This document shows, one piece after another, positions 1-7,565 of a stretch of DNA of 64,000 nucleotides. The stretch is from contig NZ_LZNS01000001.1 of assembly GCF_001984575.1 (NCBI RefSeq), positions 7,207,012 to 7,271,011 of the forward strand, in the 5' to 3' direction. Numbering within the stretch: position 1 is the stretch's first letter; the number at the start of each line of letters is the position of its first letter. The DNA comes from Streptomyces sp. MP131-18 (GTDB lineage Bacteria; Actinomycetota; Actinomycetes; Streptomycetales; Streptomycetaceae). The notes below the pieces were generated by a model. That model did no database searches. It had not been told where the DNA came from and saw nothing but the letters and a program-made list of their open reading frames with translations. The translations under genes and the position numbers were made by a program.

Positions 1-701
1 TACCGGAGCAGCGTCCCCACAACACCCTCTACGACGGGCGCTGGGCCGTCCCCACCTTCGAGGAGGTGCTGCGCTGGGCCGCCGAGCAGGGCCGCAGGCG
101 GGACCGCCCGGTGTGGCTGTACACCGAGCTGAAGCACCCCACCTACTTCCGTTCCCTCGGCCTCGGCCTTGAGGAGCCGCTGGCCCGCATCCTGCGCCGC
201 CACCGGCTGCACCGCGCCAACTCCCGGCTGATCCTCCAGTCGTTCGAGCCCTCCAGCATGGAACGCATGGCCCGGCTGGTGGACACCCCCCGCGTCGTGC
301 TGCTGTCCTCGGCCGACTCCCGGCCGTGGGACTTCGTGGAGTCGGGCGACCCGCGCACCGTCGCCGATCTGGTCACCCGCCGCGGGCTGCGCGAGATCGC
401 CGGCTACGCGCAGGGCACGGGGCCCACGCTCGACCTGGTCATCCCCCGCACGTCCGACGGCTCCCTGGGCCGCCCCACGAGTCTGGTCGCCGACGCCCAC
501 CGCGCGGGACTGCTGGTGCACCCGTACACGATGCGGAACGAAAACCGTTATCTGCCCGCCGAGTTCCGCCGGGGCGACGACCCGCACGCGTACGGCGACG
601 TCTTCGGTGCCCTGAATGCCTACTTCGATACCGGCATTGACGGCGTGTTCGCCGACCACCCCGACACCGCGCTGCTGGCCGCCGACGATCACCGGCGCTG
701 A
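1..701 (+). CDS. glycerophosphodiester phosphodiesterase, C-terminal part (5' truncated by window)
   Basis: The reading frame is open from base 3 to the TGA at 699-701, so only the last 232 or so codons are present and the start lies left of the window. The visible part fits the C-terminal two thirds of a GDPD TIM barrel. It has a YTELKHP strand (the usual E-K metal/phosphate ligand pair), a barrel segment with LILQSFEP, and the typical ending with FADHPDTAL. Such enzymes hydrolyse glycerophosphodiesters to glycerol-3-phosphate plus an alcohol, and the long Streptomyces type is often secreted. Secretion cannot be judged here because the N-terminus is missing. Confidence 0.85.
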   Translation, partial: PEQRPHNTLYDGRWAVPTFEEVLRWAAEQGRRRDRPVWLYTELKHPTYFRSLGLGLEEPLARILRRHRLHRANSRLILQSFEPSSMERMARLVDTPRVVLLSSADSRPWDFVESGDPRTVADLVTRRGLREIAGYAQGTGPTLDLVIPRTSDGSLGRPTSLVADAHRAGLLVHPYTMRNENRYLPAEFRRGDDPHAYGDVFGALNAYFDTGIDGVFADHPDTALLAADDHRR

Positions 702-803
702 GTTTCCTTCGTAATCCACCCGTCCGGGTACCGCCGAGTCGGAAATCTCACAAGCCAGTTGGCTCCAGCACATTCCCCCGTCCCAGGGCTGTTTAGCACA
801 ATG

Positions 804-835
804 CTGACGGCGCAGGTCACATCCTGCGCCGTCAG
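804..835. terminator. 13-bp perfect inverted repeat downstream of GDPD gene
   Basis: Arms 804-816 and 823-835 are perfectly complementary, with a 6-nt loop. It lies about 100 bases after the phosphodiesterase stop and 73 bases before the next start. There is no T-run, but Streptomyces terminators often lack one. It could equally be a leader structure or operator of the following acetyltransferase gene. Confidence 0.5.
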
Positions 836-907
836 GGCAACCGCCGGCCGGTGCGCGACCCTCACCCCACGCGCGGCCGGCCCAGACCTCATCGGAGGCG
901 TGTGCAC

Positions 908-1408
908 ATGGGCATGAGTGTCACGATCGACCCGGCGACCGCGCAGGACGCCGAGCAGATCCTGAAGTTGCAGTACCTCTGCTACCAGTCGGAGGCGGAG
1001 CTGTACGGGGACTACTCCATCGAGCCCCTGACGGAGACCCTCGCCGCCCTGCGTACGGAAATCGCCGAGACCTGCGTCCTCGTGGCCCGCCTCGGCACGG
1101 AGGTCGTCGGCGCGGTCAGGGGCCGGGTCGATGCCGACGGCACCGCCTGCATCGGCCGGCTCATCGTGCACCCGCGGATGCAGCGGCACGGCCTCGGCGG
1201 CCGGCTGCTCGTCGCGATCGAGGCACGCCTCGCCGCCGAGCGGGACGCCGCAAGGTACCGCCTGTTCACCGGCCACCGCAGCGAGGGCAACCTGCGCCTG
1301 TACCGCAGGCTCGGCTACGCGCCCGTCGCGACCGAGGAGGTCTCCCGGCACCTGAGCCTGGTCACCCTGGAGAAGGAGGTCTCCGCCTCCCTCGCCGCCG
1401 GCGTCTGA
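908..1408 (+). CDS. GNAT-family N-acetyltransferase
   Basis: This 166-aa protein has a single GNAT fold. The acetyl-CoA binding motif A is clear (IGRLIVHPRMQRHGLGGRLL, around residues 82-101), followed by a C-terminal LYRRLGY segment typical of small-molecule or peptide acetyltransferases. The ATG at 908 was chosen because GGAGG at 894-898 sits 9 bases upstream; an in-frame ATG at 914 is also possible. The gene stands alone, facing two minus-strand membrane-protein genes with a hairpin terminator between. The substrate is unknown. Confidence 0.85.
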   Translation: MGMSVTIDPATAQDAEQILKLQYLCYQSEAELYGDYSIEPLTETLAALRTEIAETCVLVARLGTEVVGAVRGRVDADGTACIGRLIVHPRMQRHGLGGRLLVAIEARLAAERDAARYRLFTGHRSEGNLRLYRRLGYAPVATEEVSRHLSLVTLEKEVSASLAAGV

Positions 1409-1423
1409 GCCCGGGCGGCCCGG

Positions 1424-1450
1424 GCCCCGCGCGCGGACGGCGCGCGGGGC
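1424..1450. terminator. bidirectional GC-rich hairpin terminator
   Basis: An 11-bp perfect stem (1424-1434 with 1440-1450) closes a 5-nt loop. It lies between the convergent acetyltransferase gene ending at 1408 and the membrane-protein gene ending at 1473, so it can serve both strands. Confidence 0.65.
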
Positions 1451-1472
1451 GGGCCGTACCGGGTGTGCGCTC

Positions 1473-1904
1473 TCAGGGCAGCGCGGCCTGGCTCGCCGCC
1501 CGCCGCCTGCGCAGCCAGAGCAGCCCGGCGACGGGCAGGACCACCGGCAGGTACAGATACCCCTGGCCGTAGTCGGACCACACGGTGGCATCCGGGAAGG
1601 CGTCCGGGTCGGCGAGCGACCAGGTGCCCACGGTCAGCACACCGGCCAGCTCCGCCGCGCAGGCCACCAGCGCGCCACGGCGCGCGTTCTCCCCGCCGCG
1701 GATCAGGGAGACGGTGATGAACGCGTAGACCAGCGCGGCCACCGCGGACAGCACGTAGGCCAGCGGCGCCTCGTCGAAGCGGGTCGTCAGCTGGTACACC
1801 GAACGCGATGTCGCACCGACGGTGAAGATCCCGTACAGCGTGACCAGCAGCCGGCCGGGGCCCTGCCGCAGCCCGGCCCGCGCGTCCGCCCTGTCCTCAG
1901 CCAC
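1473..1904 (-). CDS. small integral membrane protein, unknown function
   Basis: A 143-aa protein with about four predicted membrane segments (LLVTLYGIFTVGATS, PLAYVLSAVAALVYAFITVS, an Ala-rich central segment, YLYLPVVLPVAGLLWL) and a short Arg-rich C-terminal tail. It starts inside the end of the upstream minus-strand gene (8-bp overlap, 1897-1904), so the two are probably co-translated. I recognise no catalytic motif. The pair looks like a conserved Streptomyces two-gene membrane unit, but the function is not known to me. Confidence 0.75.
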   Translation of the reverse strand: MAEDRADARAGLRQGPGRLLVTLYGIFTVGATSRSVYQLTTRFDEAPLAYVLSAVAALVYAFITVSLIRGGENARRGALVACAAELAGVLTVGTWSLADPDAFPDATVWSDYGQGYLYLPVVLPVAGLLWLRRRRAASQAALP

Positions 1905-2271
1905 CGGTTCCCCCCGCCCACACGTCGGCCAGCCGCAGTTCGAGTGCCGCGAGCACCACGGCGCCCGCGGCCACGGTCGCCGAGCCCCACCGGGAACGTT
2001 CGCTCAGCGAGACGATGCCCACCACCGGCAGGCACAGCAGGACCGAGAGCAGGTAGGACACGAAGGTGCCGGTACCACCGGCCGCGGGCCGCTCGCCGCC
2101 CCCGAGCTGCACCAGGCCGACGACCAGCTGCGCCACCGTGAGCAGCATCACCGCGGCCATCCCGAGGTAGTGCCAGTCCTTGACCGGCTGGTTCCGGAGG
2201 GCCGCGTACCCGCACCAGGCGGCCAGCAGCAACGCGGTCACGGCGACCGCCACCGTCAGCGGCGTGAACAT
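1897..2271 (-). CDS. small integral membrane protein, unknown function
   Basis: A 124-aa protein with four predicted membrane segments (VAVAVTALLLAAWCGYAAL, YLGMAAVMLLTVAQLVVGLV, VSYLLSVLLCLPVVGIVSL, ATVAAGAVVLAALELRLA). It ends 8 bp inside the following minus-strand membrane-protein gene, which implies a two-gene operon. The two proteins have similar topology and may form a heteromer, but that is inference. No known family motif is evident. Confidence 0.75.
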   Translation of the reverse strand: MFTPLTVAVAVTALLLAAWCGYAALRNQPVKDWHYLGMAAVMLLTVAQLVVGLVQLGGGERPAAGGTGTFVSYLLSVLLCLPVVGIVSLSERSRWGSATVAAGAVVLAALELRLADVWAGGTGG

Positions 2272-2400
2272 GCGCCGACTCTAACGGGGCGCCCGCGCGC
2301 GCCTTGCGCACCCCCCTCGCACGCCGGTCCGGCCGCACGCCGCCGGGCGCCGCGGCCCCCGGGGCGCGGCTGGCCGTGGCGTTGACCACACGACGTCTGA

Positions 2401-2418
2401 CCAGGTCGTTACACCTGG
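2401..2418. promoter_or_regulatory. 6-6-6 inverted repeat upstream of the leader peptide (possible operator)
   Basis: CCAGGT at 2401-2406 and ACCTGG at 2413-2418 form a perfect dyad 24 bases before the leader-peptide start, in the region where the metNIQ promoter should lie. A dyad this size fits a repressor site, but no known regulator consensus is recognised and it could be chance. Confidence 0.3.
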
Positions 2419-2442
2419 GGAACATCTGTTTTACTTGTGCTC

Positions 2443-2535
2443 ATGACCGCGACGAGCAGCCGTTCCCAGACGACCGAGGCAGCCCTGATGCCCGGTGTCG
2501 GCTGTCGCTGTTGCCGTCGAATGCGCGACATCTGA
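2443..2535 (+). CDS. Cys-rich leader peptide (probable attenuator) of metNIQ
   Basis: A 30-codon ORF in the metN leader ends in GVGCRCCRRMRDI, with three Cys codons in four positions near the stop. Short Cys-rich leader peptides made from leaderless transcripts are described in actinobacteria (Ms5788A-type and related families), where ribosome stalling at Cys codons controls downstream sulfur genes. Here the downstream operon imports methionine. There is no Shine-Dalgarno sequence before the ATG. An AT-rich stretch at 2429-2436 (TTTTACTT) lies at about the right distance to be the -10 of a leaderless transcript. The stop overlaps a palindrome, GAGGGCCCTC at 2534-2543. An inner ATG at 2488 would give a 15-aa version. 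The function is inferred. Confidence 0.6.
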   Translation: MTATSSRSQTTEAALMPGVGCRCCRRMRDI

Positions 2536-2701
2536 GGGCCCTCGCCCGAGCAGCCTCGCGCCCCGAAGCGATTCTTGAGCCGCGGTCCACGACGGCCCGC
2601 GCGCCGCGCTCCTCACCCGTTCGTGCCACGCCATGACGTGCCCCGTGCCGCGGTGGCGCCCATCCCCGCGCCGCCGGGCACCCGACAGTGACGGAAACTC
2701 A

Positions 2702-3757
2702 GTGATCACCACCACGGGCCTCACCAAGGTCTACCGCTCGCGCGGCCGCGAGGTCACGGCGCTCGACGGCGTCGGCATCCACGTCGAGCCCGGCGAGGTC
2801 TACGGAGTCATCGGCCGCAGCGGCGCGGGCAAATCCACGCTGATCCGCTGTATCAACCTGCTGGAACGCCCCACCTCAGGCACCGTGACCGTGGACGGAC
2901 AGGACCTCACCGCCCTGGCCGGCCGCGGCAGCCGCGCCGCCCGCCCGCTGCGGCTGGCCCGCGGCGGCATCGGCATGATCTTCCAGCACTTCAACCTGCT
3001 CTCCTCGCGCACCGTGCAGGGCAACGTGGAACTCCCGCTGGAGATCCTCGGCCTCGGCCGCCGCGAACGGGCCCGCAAGGCCCTCGACCTGCTCGACCTC
3101 GTCGGCCTCGCCGACCACGCCCGCGCCTACCCCTCCCGCCTCTCCGGCGGCCAGAAGCAGCGCGTCGGCATCGCCCGCGCCCTGGCGGGCGACCCGAAGG
3201 TCCTGCTCTCGGACGAGGCGACCTCCGCCCTCGACCCCGAGACCACCCGCTCGGTGCTTCGGCTGCTGCGCGACCTCAACCGGCAGCTCGGCCTCACCGT
3301 TCTGCTGATCACCCACGAGATGGACGTGGTCAAGTCCGTGTGCGACTCGGCCGCGCTGATGGAGAAGGGACGCATCGTCGAGTCCGGCGTCGTCTCGGAC
3401 CTGCTGGCCACCCCGGGCTCGCGGCTGGCCCGCGAGCTGTTCCCCGTCGGCGGCGGCGCCTCCGGCGCGGACCGCACGGTCGTCGACATCACCTTCCACG
3501 GCGAGAGCGCCGACCGCCCGGTCATCTCCCGGCTCTCCCGCACGCACGACGTCGACGTCTCCATCCTGGGCGCCGCCATGGACACCGCCGGCGGCCGCCA
3601 GGTGGGCCGCATGCGCATCGAGCTGCCGGGCCGCCCCGAGGAGAACGACGCGGCCATCGGCTTCCTGCGCGAGCAGGGGCTCACCGTCGAGCTGCCCGGC
3701 CAGGGAACGCCTGGACCGGTCGCGGTGGAGCGGGAACTCACGGAGGAGGGCGCCTGA
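2702..3757 (+). CDS. metN: methionine ABC transporter ATP-binding protein MetN
   Basis: This 351-aa ABC ATPase powers methionine uptake at the inner face of the membrane. It has Walker A GRSGAGKST (residues 38-46), the ABC signature LSGGQKQ (near 147) and Walker B VLLSDEATSALDPE (near 167-180). A C-terminal NIL/ACT-like domain (about 265-345) in MetN proteins binds methionine and trans-inhibits transport. The GTG at 2702 was chosen because the protein then begins right at the conserved ITTTGLTKVY; an upstream in-frame ATG at 2633 would add an Arg/Pro-rich tail. The start of metI overlaps its stop, so it is the first structural gene of metN-metI-metQ. Confidence 0.95.
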   Translation: MITTTGLTKVYRSRGREVTALDGVGIHVEPGEVYGVIGRSGAGKSTLIRCINLLERPTSGTVTVDGQDLTALAGRGSRAARPLRLARGGIGMIFQHFNLLSSRTVQGNVELPLEILGLGRRERARKALDLLDLVGLADHARAYPSRLSGGQKQRVGIARALAGDPKVLLSDEATSALDPETTRSVLRLLRDLNRQLGLTVLLITHEMDVVKSVCDSAALMEKGRIVESGVVSDLLATPGSRLARELFPVGGGASGADRTVVDITFHGESADRPVISRLSRTHDVDVSILGAAMDTAGGRQVGRMRIELPGRPEENDAAIGFLREQGLTVELPGQGTPGPVAVERELTEEGA

Positions 3758-4428
3758 TGACCTGGGACGAGATGCAGCCGCTGCTGGAGCAGGGCACGAT
3801 CGACACGCTGTACATGGTCGGGTGGTCGACGTTCTACGCCATCCTCGGCGGCCTGCCCATCGGCGTGCTGCTCGTTCTCACCGACCGCGGCGGCCCGTTG
3901 GCCAACGTGATCGTCAACAAGGTCCTCGGCGTCGTCGTGAACATCGGCCGTTCGCTGCCGTTCATCATCATGATGGTCGCGCTGATCCCGTTCACCCGCT
4001 TCGTCGTGGGGACCGCCGTCGGCCCGACGGCCGCGGTGGTGCCGCTGGCCATCGGCGCCATCCCGTTCTTCGCCCGGCTGGTGGAGACCGCCGTCCGCGA
4101 GGTGGACCACGGCCTGGTCGAGGCGGCCTGGGCCATGGGCGGCGGCACCTGGACGGTCGTGCTGAAGGTCCTGCTGCCCCAGGCCCTGCCGTCCCTGATC
4201 GCCGGCCTCACCACCACCGTCATCGCCGTCATCGGCTACTCGGCGATGGCCGGCGCGGTCGGCGGCGGCGGGCTCGGCACCCTGGCCCTCACCTACGGAT
4301 ACCAGCGCTTCGAGGACACCTTCATGATCGTCACCGTCGCCGTGCTCATCGTCATAGTGACCGCCGTCCAACTGCTCGGCGACCTCGCCGTGCGGCTGAT
4401 CCGCCGCCGCGAACGCGCCGCCGGCTGA
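3757..4428 (+). CDS. metI: methionine ABC transporter permease MetI
   Basis: A 223-aa permease of the MetI type with five predicted membrane helices and the EAA loop (EAAWAMGGGTWTVVLKVLLP) that docks on MetN. The ATG at 3757 shares its A with the metN stop (TGATG), so translation is coupled. The D-methionine/L-methionine uptake system needs this permease, MetN and the lipoprotein MetQ, which follows after an 83-base gap. Confidence 0.94.
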   Translation: MTWDEMQPLLEQGTIDTLYMVGWSTFYAILGGLPIGVLLVLTDRGGPLANVIVNKVLGVVVNIGRSLPFIIMMVALIPFTRFVVGTAVGPTAAVVPLAIGAIPFFARLVETAVREVDHGLVEAAWAMGGGTWTVVLKVLLPQALPSLIAGLTTTVIAVIGYSAMAGAVGGGGLGTLALTYGYQRFEDTFMIVTVAVLIVIVTAVQLLGDLAVRLIRRRERAAG

Positions 4429-4511
4429 GCCGTCCCCGACCTTCCGCAGGCCCGGCCGGTAGGCCGGGCCACCAGAAGCACCCCGCACCATCAGAACGAA
4501 AGGCACTTTTC

Positions 4512-5396
4512 GTGCGTACTTCCCTGAAGACAGGAACCCTCCTCGCGGCCACCGCCGCCCTCACCCTCTCCCTGGCCGCCTGCGGCACCGACTCCGACCC
4601 GGACACCGGCGGCAACGGCGGCGCTGACGGCGAAGCAGGCGAAGGACAGGAAACGCCCACCGGACCGCTGAGCGTCGCCGCCAACCCCGTCCCGCACGCC
4701 GCCGTTCTCACGTTCGTCGAGGAGAACCTGGCCGAGGAGGCCGGCCTGGAGCTGGACATCCGCGAGTTCACGGACTACGTCCTGCCCAACACCGCCGTGG
4801 ACAGCGGCGAGGTGGACGCCAACTACTTCCAGCACCAGCCCTACCTGGACGACTTCAACGAGAACCAGGGCACCGACATCGTCCCCGTCGTCAACGTCCA
4901 CCTCGAACCGCTCGGCCTGTACTCCAACGCGCTCGACAGCGCCGACGCGCTCGCCGAGGGCGACACCGTGGCCATCCCCAACGACGCCACCAACGCGGGC
5001 CGCGCCCTGAAGCTGCTGGCCGACAACGGCGTCATCGAACTGGCCGAGGACGCCGGTGCCGAGGCAACCGTCGGCGACATCACCGACGACCGCGGCCTGT
5101 CGTTCGAGGAGCTGGAGGCCGCGACGCTGCCCCGCGCCCTGGAGGACTTCGACGCCGCCGTCATCAACGGCAACTACGCCATCGAGGCCGACCTCTCGCC
5201 CGTCGACGACTCCCTCCTGCTGGAAGCGGCCGAGAACAACCCGTACGCCAACTTCCTCGCCGTCAAGGCGGGCAACGAGGAGGACCCGCGCGTCAGGACC
5301 CTCGCCGAGCTCCTCAACTCCGCCGAGGTCGAGCAGTTCATCGAGGACACCTACGACGGCGCCGTCGTTCCCGCCTTCGGCGCACCCGCCTCCTGA
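4512..5396 (+). CDS. metQ: methionine-binding lipoprotein MetQ (NlpA family)
   Basis: A 294-aa substrate-binding lipoprotein. The N-terminus is a signal peptide ending in the lipobox LAAC, with Cys24 as the lipidated residue, then a Gly/Asp/Glu-rich linker. The mature part has the NlpA features LDIREFTDYVLPN, DANYFQHQPYL and AIPNDATNAGRAL. It captures methionine outside the membrane for MetNI. The GTG at 4512 is preceded by AAAGG at 4498-4502. A strong hairpin at 5412-5440 ends the operon. Confidence 0.94.
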   Translation: MRTSLKTGTLLAATAALTLSLAACGTDSDPDTGGNGGADGEAGEGQETPTGPLSVAANPVPHAAVLTFVEENLAEEAGLELDIREFTDYVLPNTAVDSGEVDANYFQHQPYLDDFNENQGTDIVPVVNVHLEPLGLYSNALDSADALAEGDTVAIPNDATNAGRALKLLADNGVIELAEDAGAEATVGDITDDRGLSFEELEAATLPRALEDFDAAVINGNYAIEADLSPVDDSLLLEAAENNPYANFLAVKAGNEEDPRVRTLAELLNSAEVEQFIEDTYDGAVVPAFGAPAS

Positions 5397-5411
5397 CCCG
5401 CGCCACCACCA

Positions 5412-5440
5412 CCGGGCCCCGGTCGTCCGCCGGGGCCCGG
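5412..5440 (+). terminator. terminator of the metNIQ operon
   Basis: A 10-bp perfect stem (5412-5421 with 5431-5440) and a 9-nt loop, 15 bases after the metQ stop. Confidence 0.7.
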
Positions 5441-5501
5441 CGCCATGCCCGGACCATCCGTATTGCATGCTGTCATCTCAGACTTGAGCAGGGAGCGGCG
5501 C

Positions 5502-6113
5502 ATGACATCCACCTTCCCCGACATCACCATCAGCACGGACCGGCTCGTGCTGCGCCCGTACGAGGAAGCGGACATCCCCGAGCTCACCGCGATGATGAAC
5601 GACGAGCTCACCGCCGCCTGGACCTCCGTTCCCGCCCCGTACACCACGCTGGAGGCGCGCGACTGGATTCACCGCCGCGCCCCCAGGGAACGCACCGGGG
5701 GCCAGGGCATCGTGCTGGCCGTCACCGAGATCCTCACCCACCGCCTGGTCGGCGGCATCCACCTGATGAGCACCAACTGGCGCACCCTGGCCACCGAGGT
5801 CGGTTACGTCGTGGCACCCTGGGCCAGGGGCGAGGGCTACGCCGCCGAATCCGTGCTGGCCATCGCGCAGTGGCTGTTCCGCGACCAGAAGTTCGAACGG
5901 CTGGAACTGCGCACCGCCGCGGGGAACACCGCCTCCCAGCAGGTGGCCCAGAAGATCGGCTGCGTCAGCGAGGGCATCCTCCGCAACGCCTCCATAGTCC
6001 GGTCCAGAACCGAGGACGGCGGCTGGACCGACATCCGCACCGATCTCATCGTCTGGGGCCTGCTGCCCGAGGACCTGGAGGACGCCCCGGAGGCCGACTA
6101 CCGCGCAGGGTAG
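5502..6113 (+). CDS. GNAT acetyltransferase, RimJ/RimL-like
   Basis: A 203-aa acetyltransferase of the RimJ/RimL subgroup. It opens with ISTDRLVLRPYEEADIPEL, has the acetyl-CoA loop VAPWARGEGYAAESVLAIAQW (about 105-125, written here in full for recognition of motif A) and the usual NTASQQVAQKIGC segment. These proteins acetylate N-termini, polyamines or antibiotics; the substrate here is unknown. The ATG at 5502 has GGGAG at 5491-5495 as ribosome-binding site. It lies between metQ and the cobalamin genes and shares no obvious function with either. Confidence 0.85.
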   Translation: MTSTFPDITISTDRLVLRPYEEADIPELTAMMNDELTAAWTSVPAPYTTLEARDWIHRRAPRERTGGQGIVLAVTEILTHRLVGGIHLMSTNWRTLATEVGYVVAPWARGEGYAAESVLAIAQWLFRDQKFERLELRTAAGNTASQQVAQKIGCVSEGILRNASIVRSRTEDGGWTDIRTDLIVWGLLPEDLEDAPEADYRAG

Positions 6114-6160
6114 GCTTGCCGCCGTCCCCGACCTGCGACGAGCCCAGGAGCGCCCCGACC

Positions 6161-7408
6161 ATGGCCGACCGCGTCACCGTGATCGGATGGGACGGCTCCC
6201 CGCTGGACCCGCCCGCCCGGGCGGCCCTCCAGGCGGCCACCCTCGTGGCCGGTGCCCCGCGGCACCTGGCCCTCCCCGAAGTCCCCGCACACGCCGAGCG
6301 TGTGCAGCTCGGCAGCGTCCCGCTCGCCGCCCGCCGCATTGCGGCCCACCGCGGCACCGCCGTCGTGCTCGCCGACGGCGACCCCGGCTTCTTCGGCGTG
6401 GTCCGCGCCCTGCGCGACCCCGAGCACGGCCTCGAAGTGGAGGTCGTACCCGCCGTGTCGGCCGTCGCCGCCGCCTTCGCCCGCGCCGGGATGCCGTGGG
6501 ACGACGCGCGCATCGTCGTCGCAAACCGCCGCACCCTGCGCCGCGCCGTCAACGTGTGCCGGGCCCACCCCAAGGTCGCCGTGCTCACCTCGCCCGGCGC
6601 GGGCCCCACCGAGATCGCGCTGCTGCTCGGCCAGGTGCACCGCACGTTCGTCATCTGCGAGTCGCTCGGCACCGACCGCGAACGCGTCTCCGTTCTCACC
6701 TCCGACACCGTCTCGCAGCACCGCTGGACCGACCCCAACCTGGTCATCGTGATCGGCGGCGGCAGCACCTCCCAGCCGGGCGGCAGCAGTTGGCTGGCCG
6801 GCCTCGATCCGGGCGGCGCCGACCAGCCGCGCGGCTTCGGCCTCGCCGCCGTCGCGTACGACCCCGGGGGGCAGGAGGCCGACCCGGACGCCGGACAGGA
6901 GCCGGGCCGCGGCCGGCGGCTGCGCGCCCTGCAACTGGCCGCCCTGGGCCCCGGCGTGGGCGACCTGATGTGGGACGTCGGCACGGGGAACGGACTCGCC
7001 GCAGTCGAGGCCGCCCGGCTCGGCTCGGCGGTGATCGCCGTCGACCGCGACGCGCGGGCGTGCGCCCTGGCCGAGGCGACCGCGCGCCGCCTCGGCGTGC
7101 AACTTCACACGGTGCACGGCGTCGCCCCGCAGGCGCTGGAGGACCTGCCGGAGCCCGACGTCATCCGGATCGGCGGCGGCGGCCCGCGGACCCTCGTCGC
7201 CTGCGCCGACCGCAGGGCGCAGCGCCTCGTCACGCACGCCATGACGCGGGATCAGGCGGAAGCCGCCGGCCGGGTCCTCGCGGGCGCGGGGTACGACGTC
7301 GAATGCACCCTGCTGCAATCCGTCGAACTGGAGACCAGTACCTGGTCGGAACGCGGTCGCACGGTCGTGTTCCTGCTGGTGGGCCGCCGGTTGCCGGCTC
7401 CCCGGTGA
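6161..7408 (+). CDS. cobL: precorrin-6Y C5,15-methyltransferase (decarboxylating), CbiE-CbiT fusion
   Basis: A 415-aa two-domain enzyme of corrin-ring synthesis. The N-terminal half (about 1-205) is a tetrapyrrole methylase of the CbiE type, with an SAM-binding loop around LADGDPGFFGVVR. The C-terminal half (about 225-415) is a Rossmann methyltransferase of the CbiT type with motif I DVGTGNGLAAVEAARLG and IRIGGGGP. Together they methylate C5 and C15 of precorrin-6Y and remove the C12 acetate carboxyl. The ATG at 6161 has AGGAG at 6146-6150. The gene precedes the BluB-CobT fusion gene, so this is part of a scattered B12 locus. Confidence 0.92.
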   Translation: MADRVTVIGWDGSPLDPPARAALQAATLVAGAPRHLALPEVPAHAERVQLGSVPLAARRIAAHRGTAVVLADGDPGFFGVVRALRDPEHGLEVEVVPAVSAVAAAFARAGMPWDDARIVVANRRTLRRAVNVCRAHPKVAVLTSPGAGPTEIALLLGQVHRTFVICESLGTDRERVSVLTSDTVSQHRWTDPNLVIVIGGGSTSQPGGSSWLAGLDPGGADQPRGFGLAAVAYDPGGQEADPDAGQEPGRGRRLRALQLAALGPGVGDLMWDVGTGNGLAAVEAARLGSAVIAVDRDARACALAEATARRLGVQLHTVHGVAPQALEDLPEPDVIRIGGGGPRTLVACADRRAQRLVTHAMTRDQAEAAGRVLAGAGYDVECTLLQSVELETSTWSERGRTVVFLLVGRRLPAPR

Positions 7409-7565
7409 CAAATGCGGATCATCCGGGGCCACTCGCGCACCCGTGAACAGGACCGGGTGTCATCCCGGGTAGGCTGATTGACCGTTGTGCCGTCAGCTGG
7501 ACGTGATGATTCGTCCGTCAATGTCCGGGGTTGGAAGGAGCACGTGCGATGGGCGAGGTGGACGC

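Noticed and set aside
2536..2701. SAM riboswitch upstream of metN
   Set aside because: No SAM-I core (the GGCAAC loop and kink-turn pattern) could be found in the leader, and the Cys-rich peptide offers another control.
7409..7565. Cobalamin riboswitch before the BluB-CobT gene
   Set aside because: No B12-box-like core was seen in the 157-base gap.
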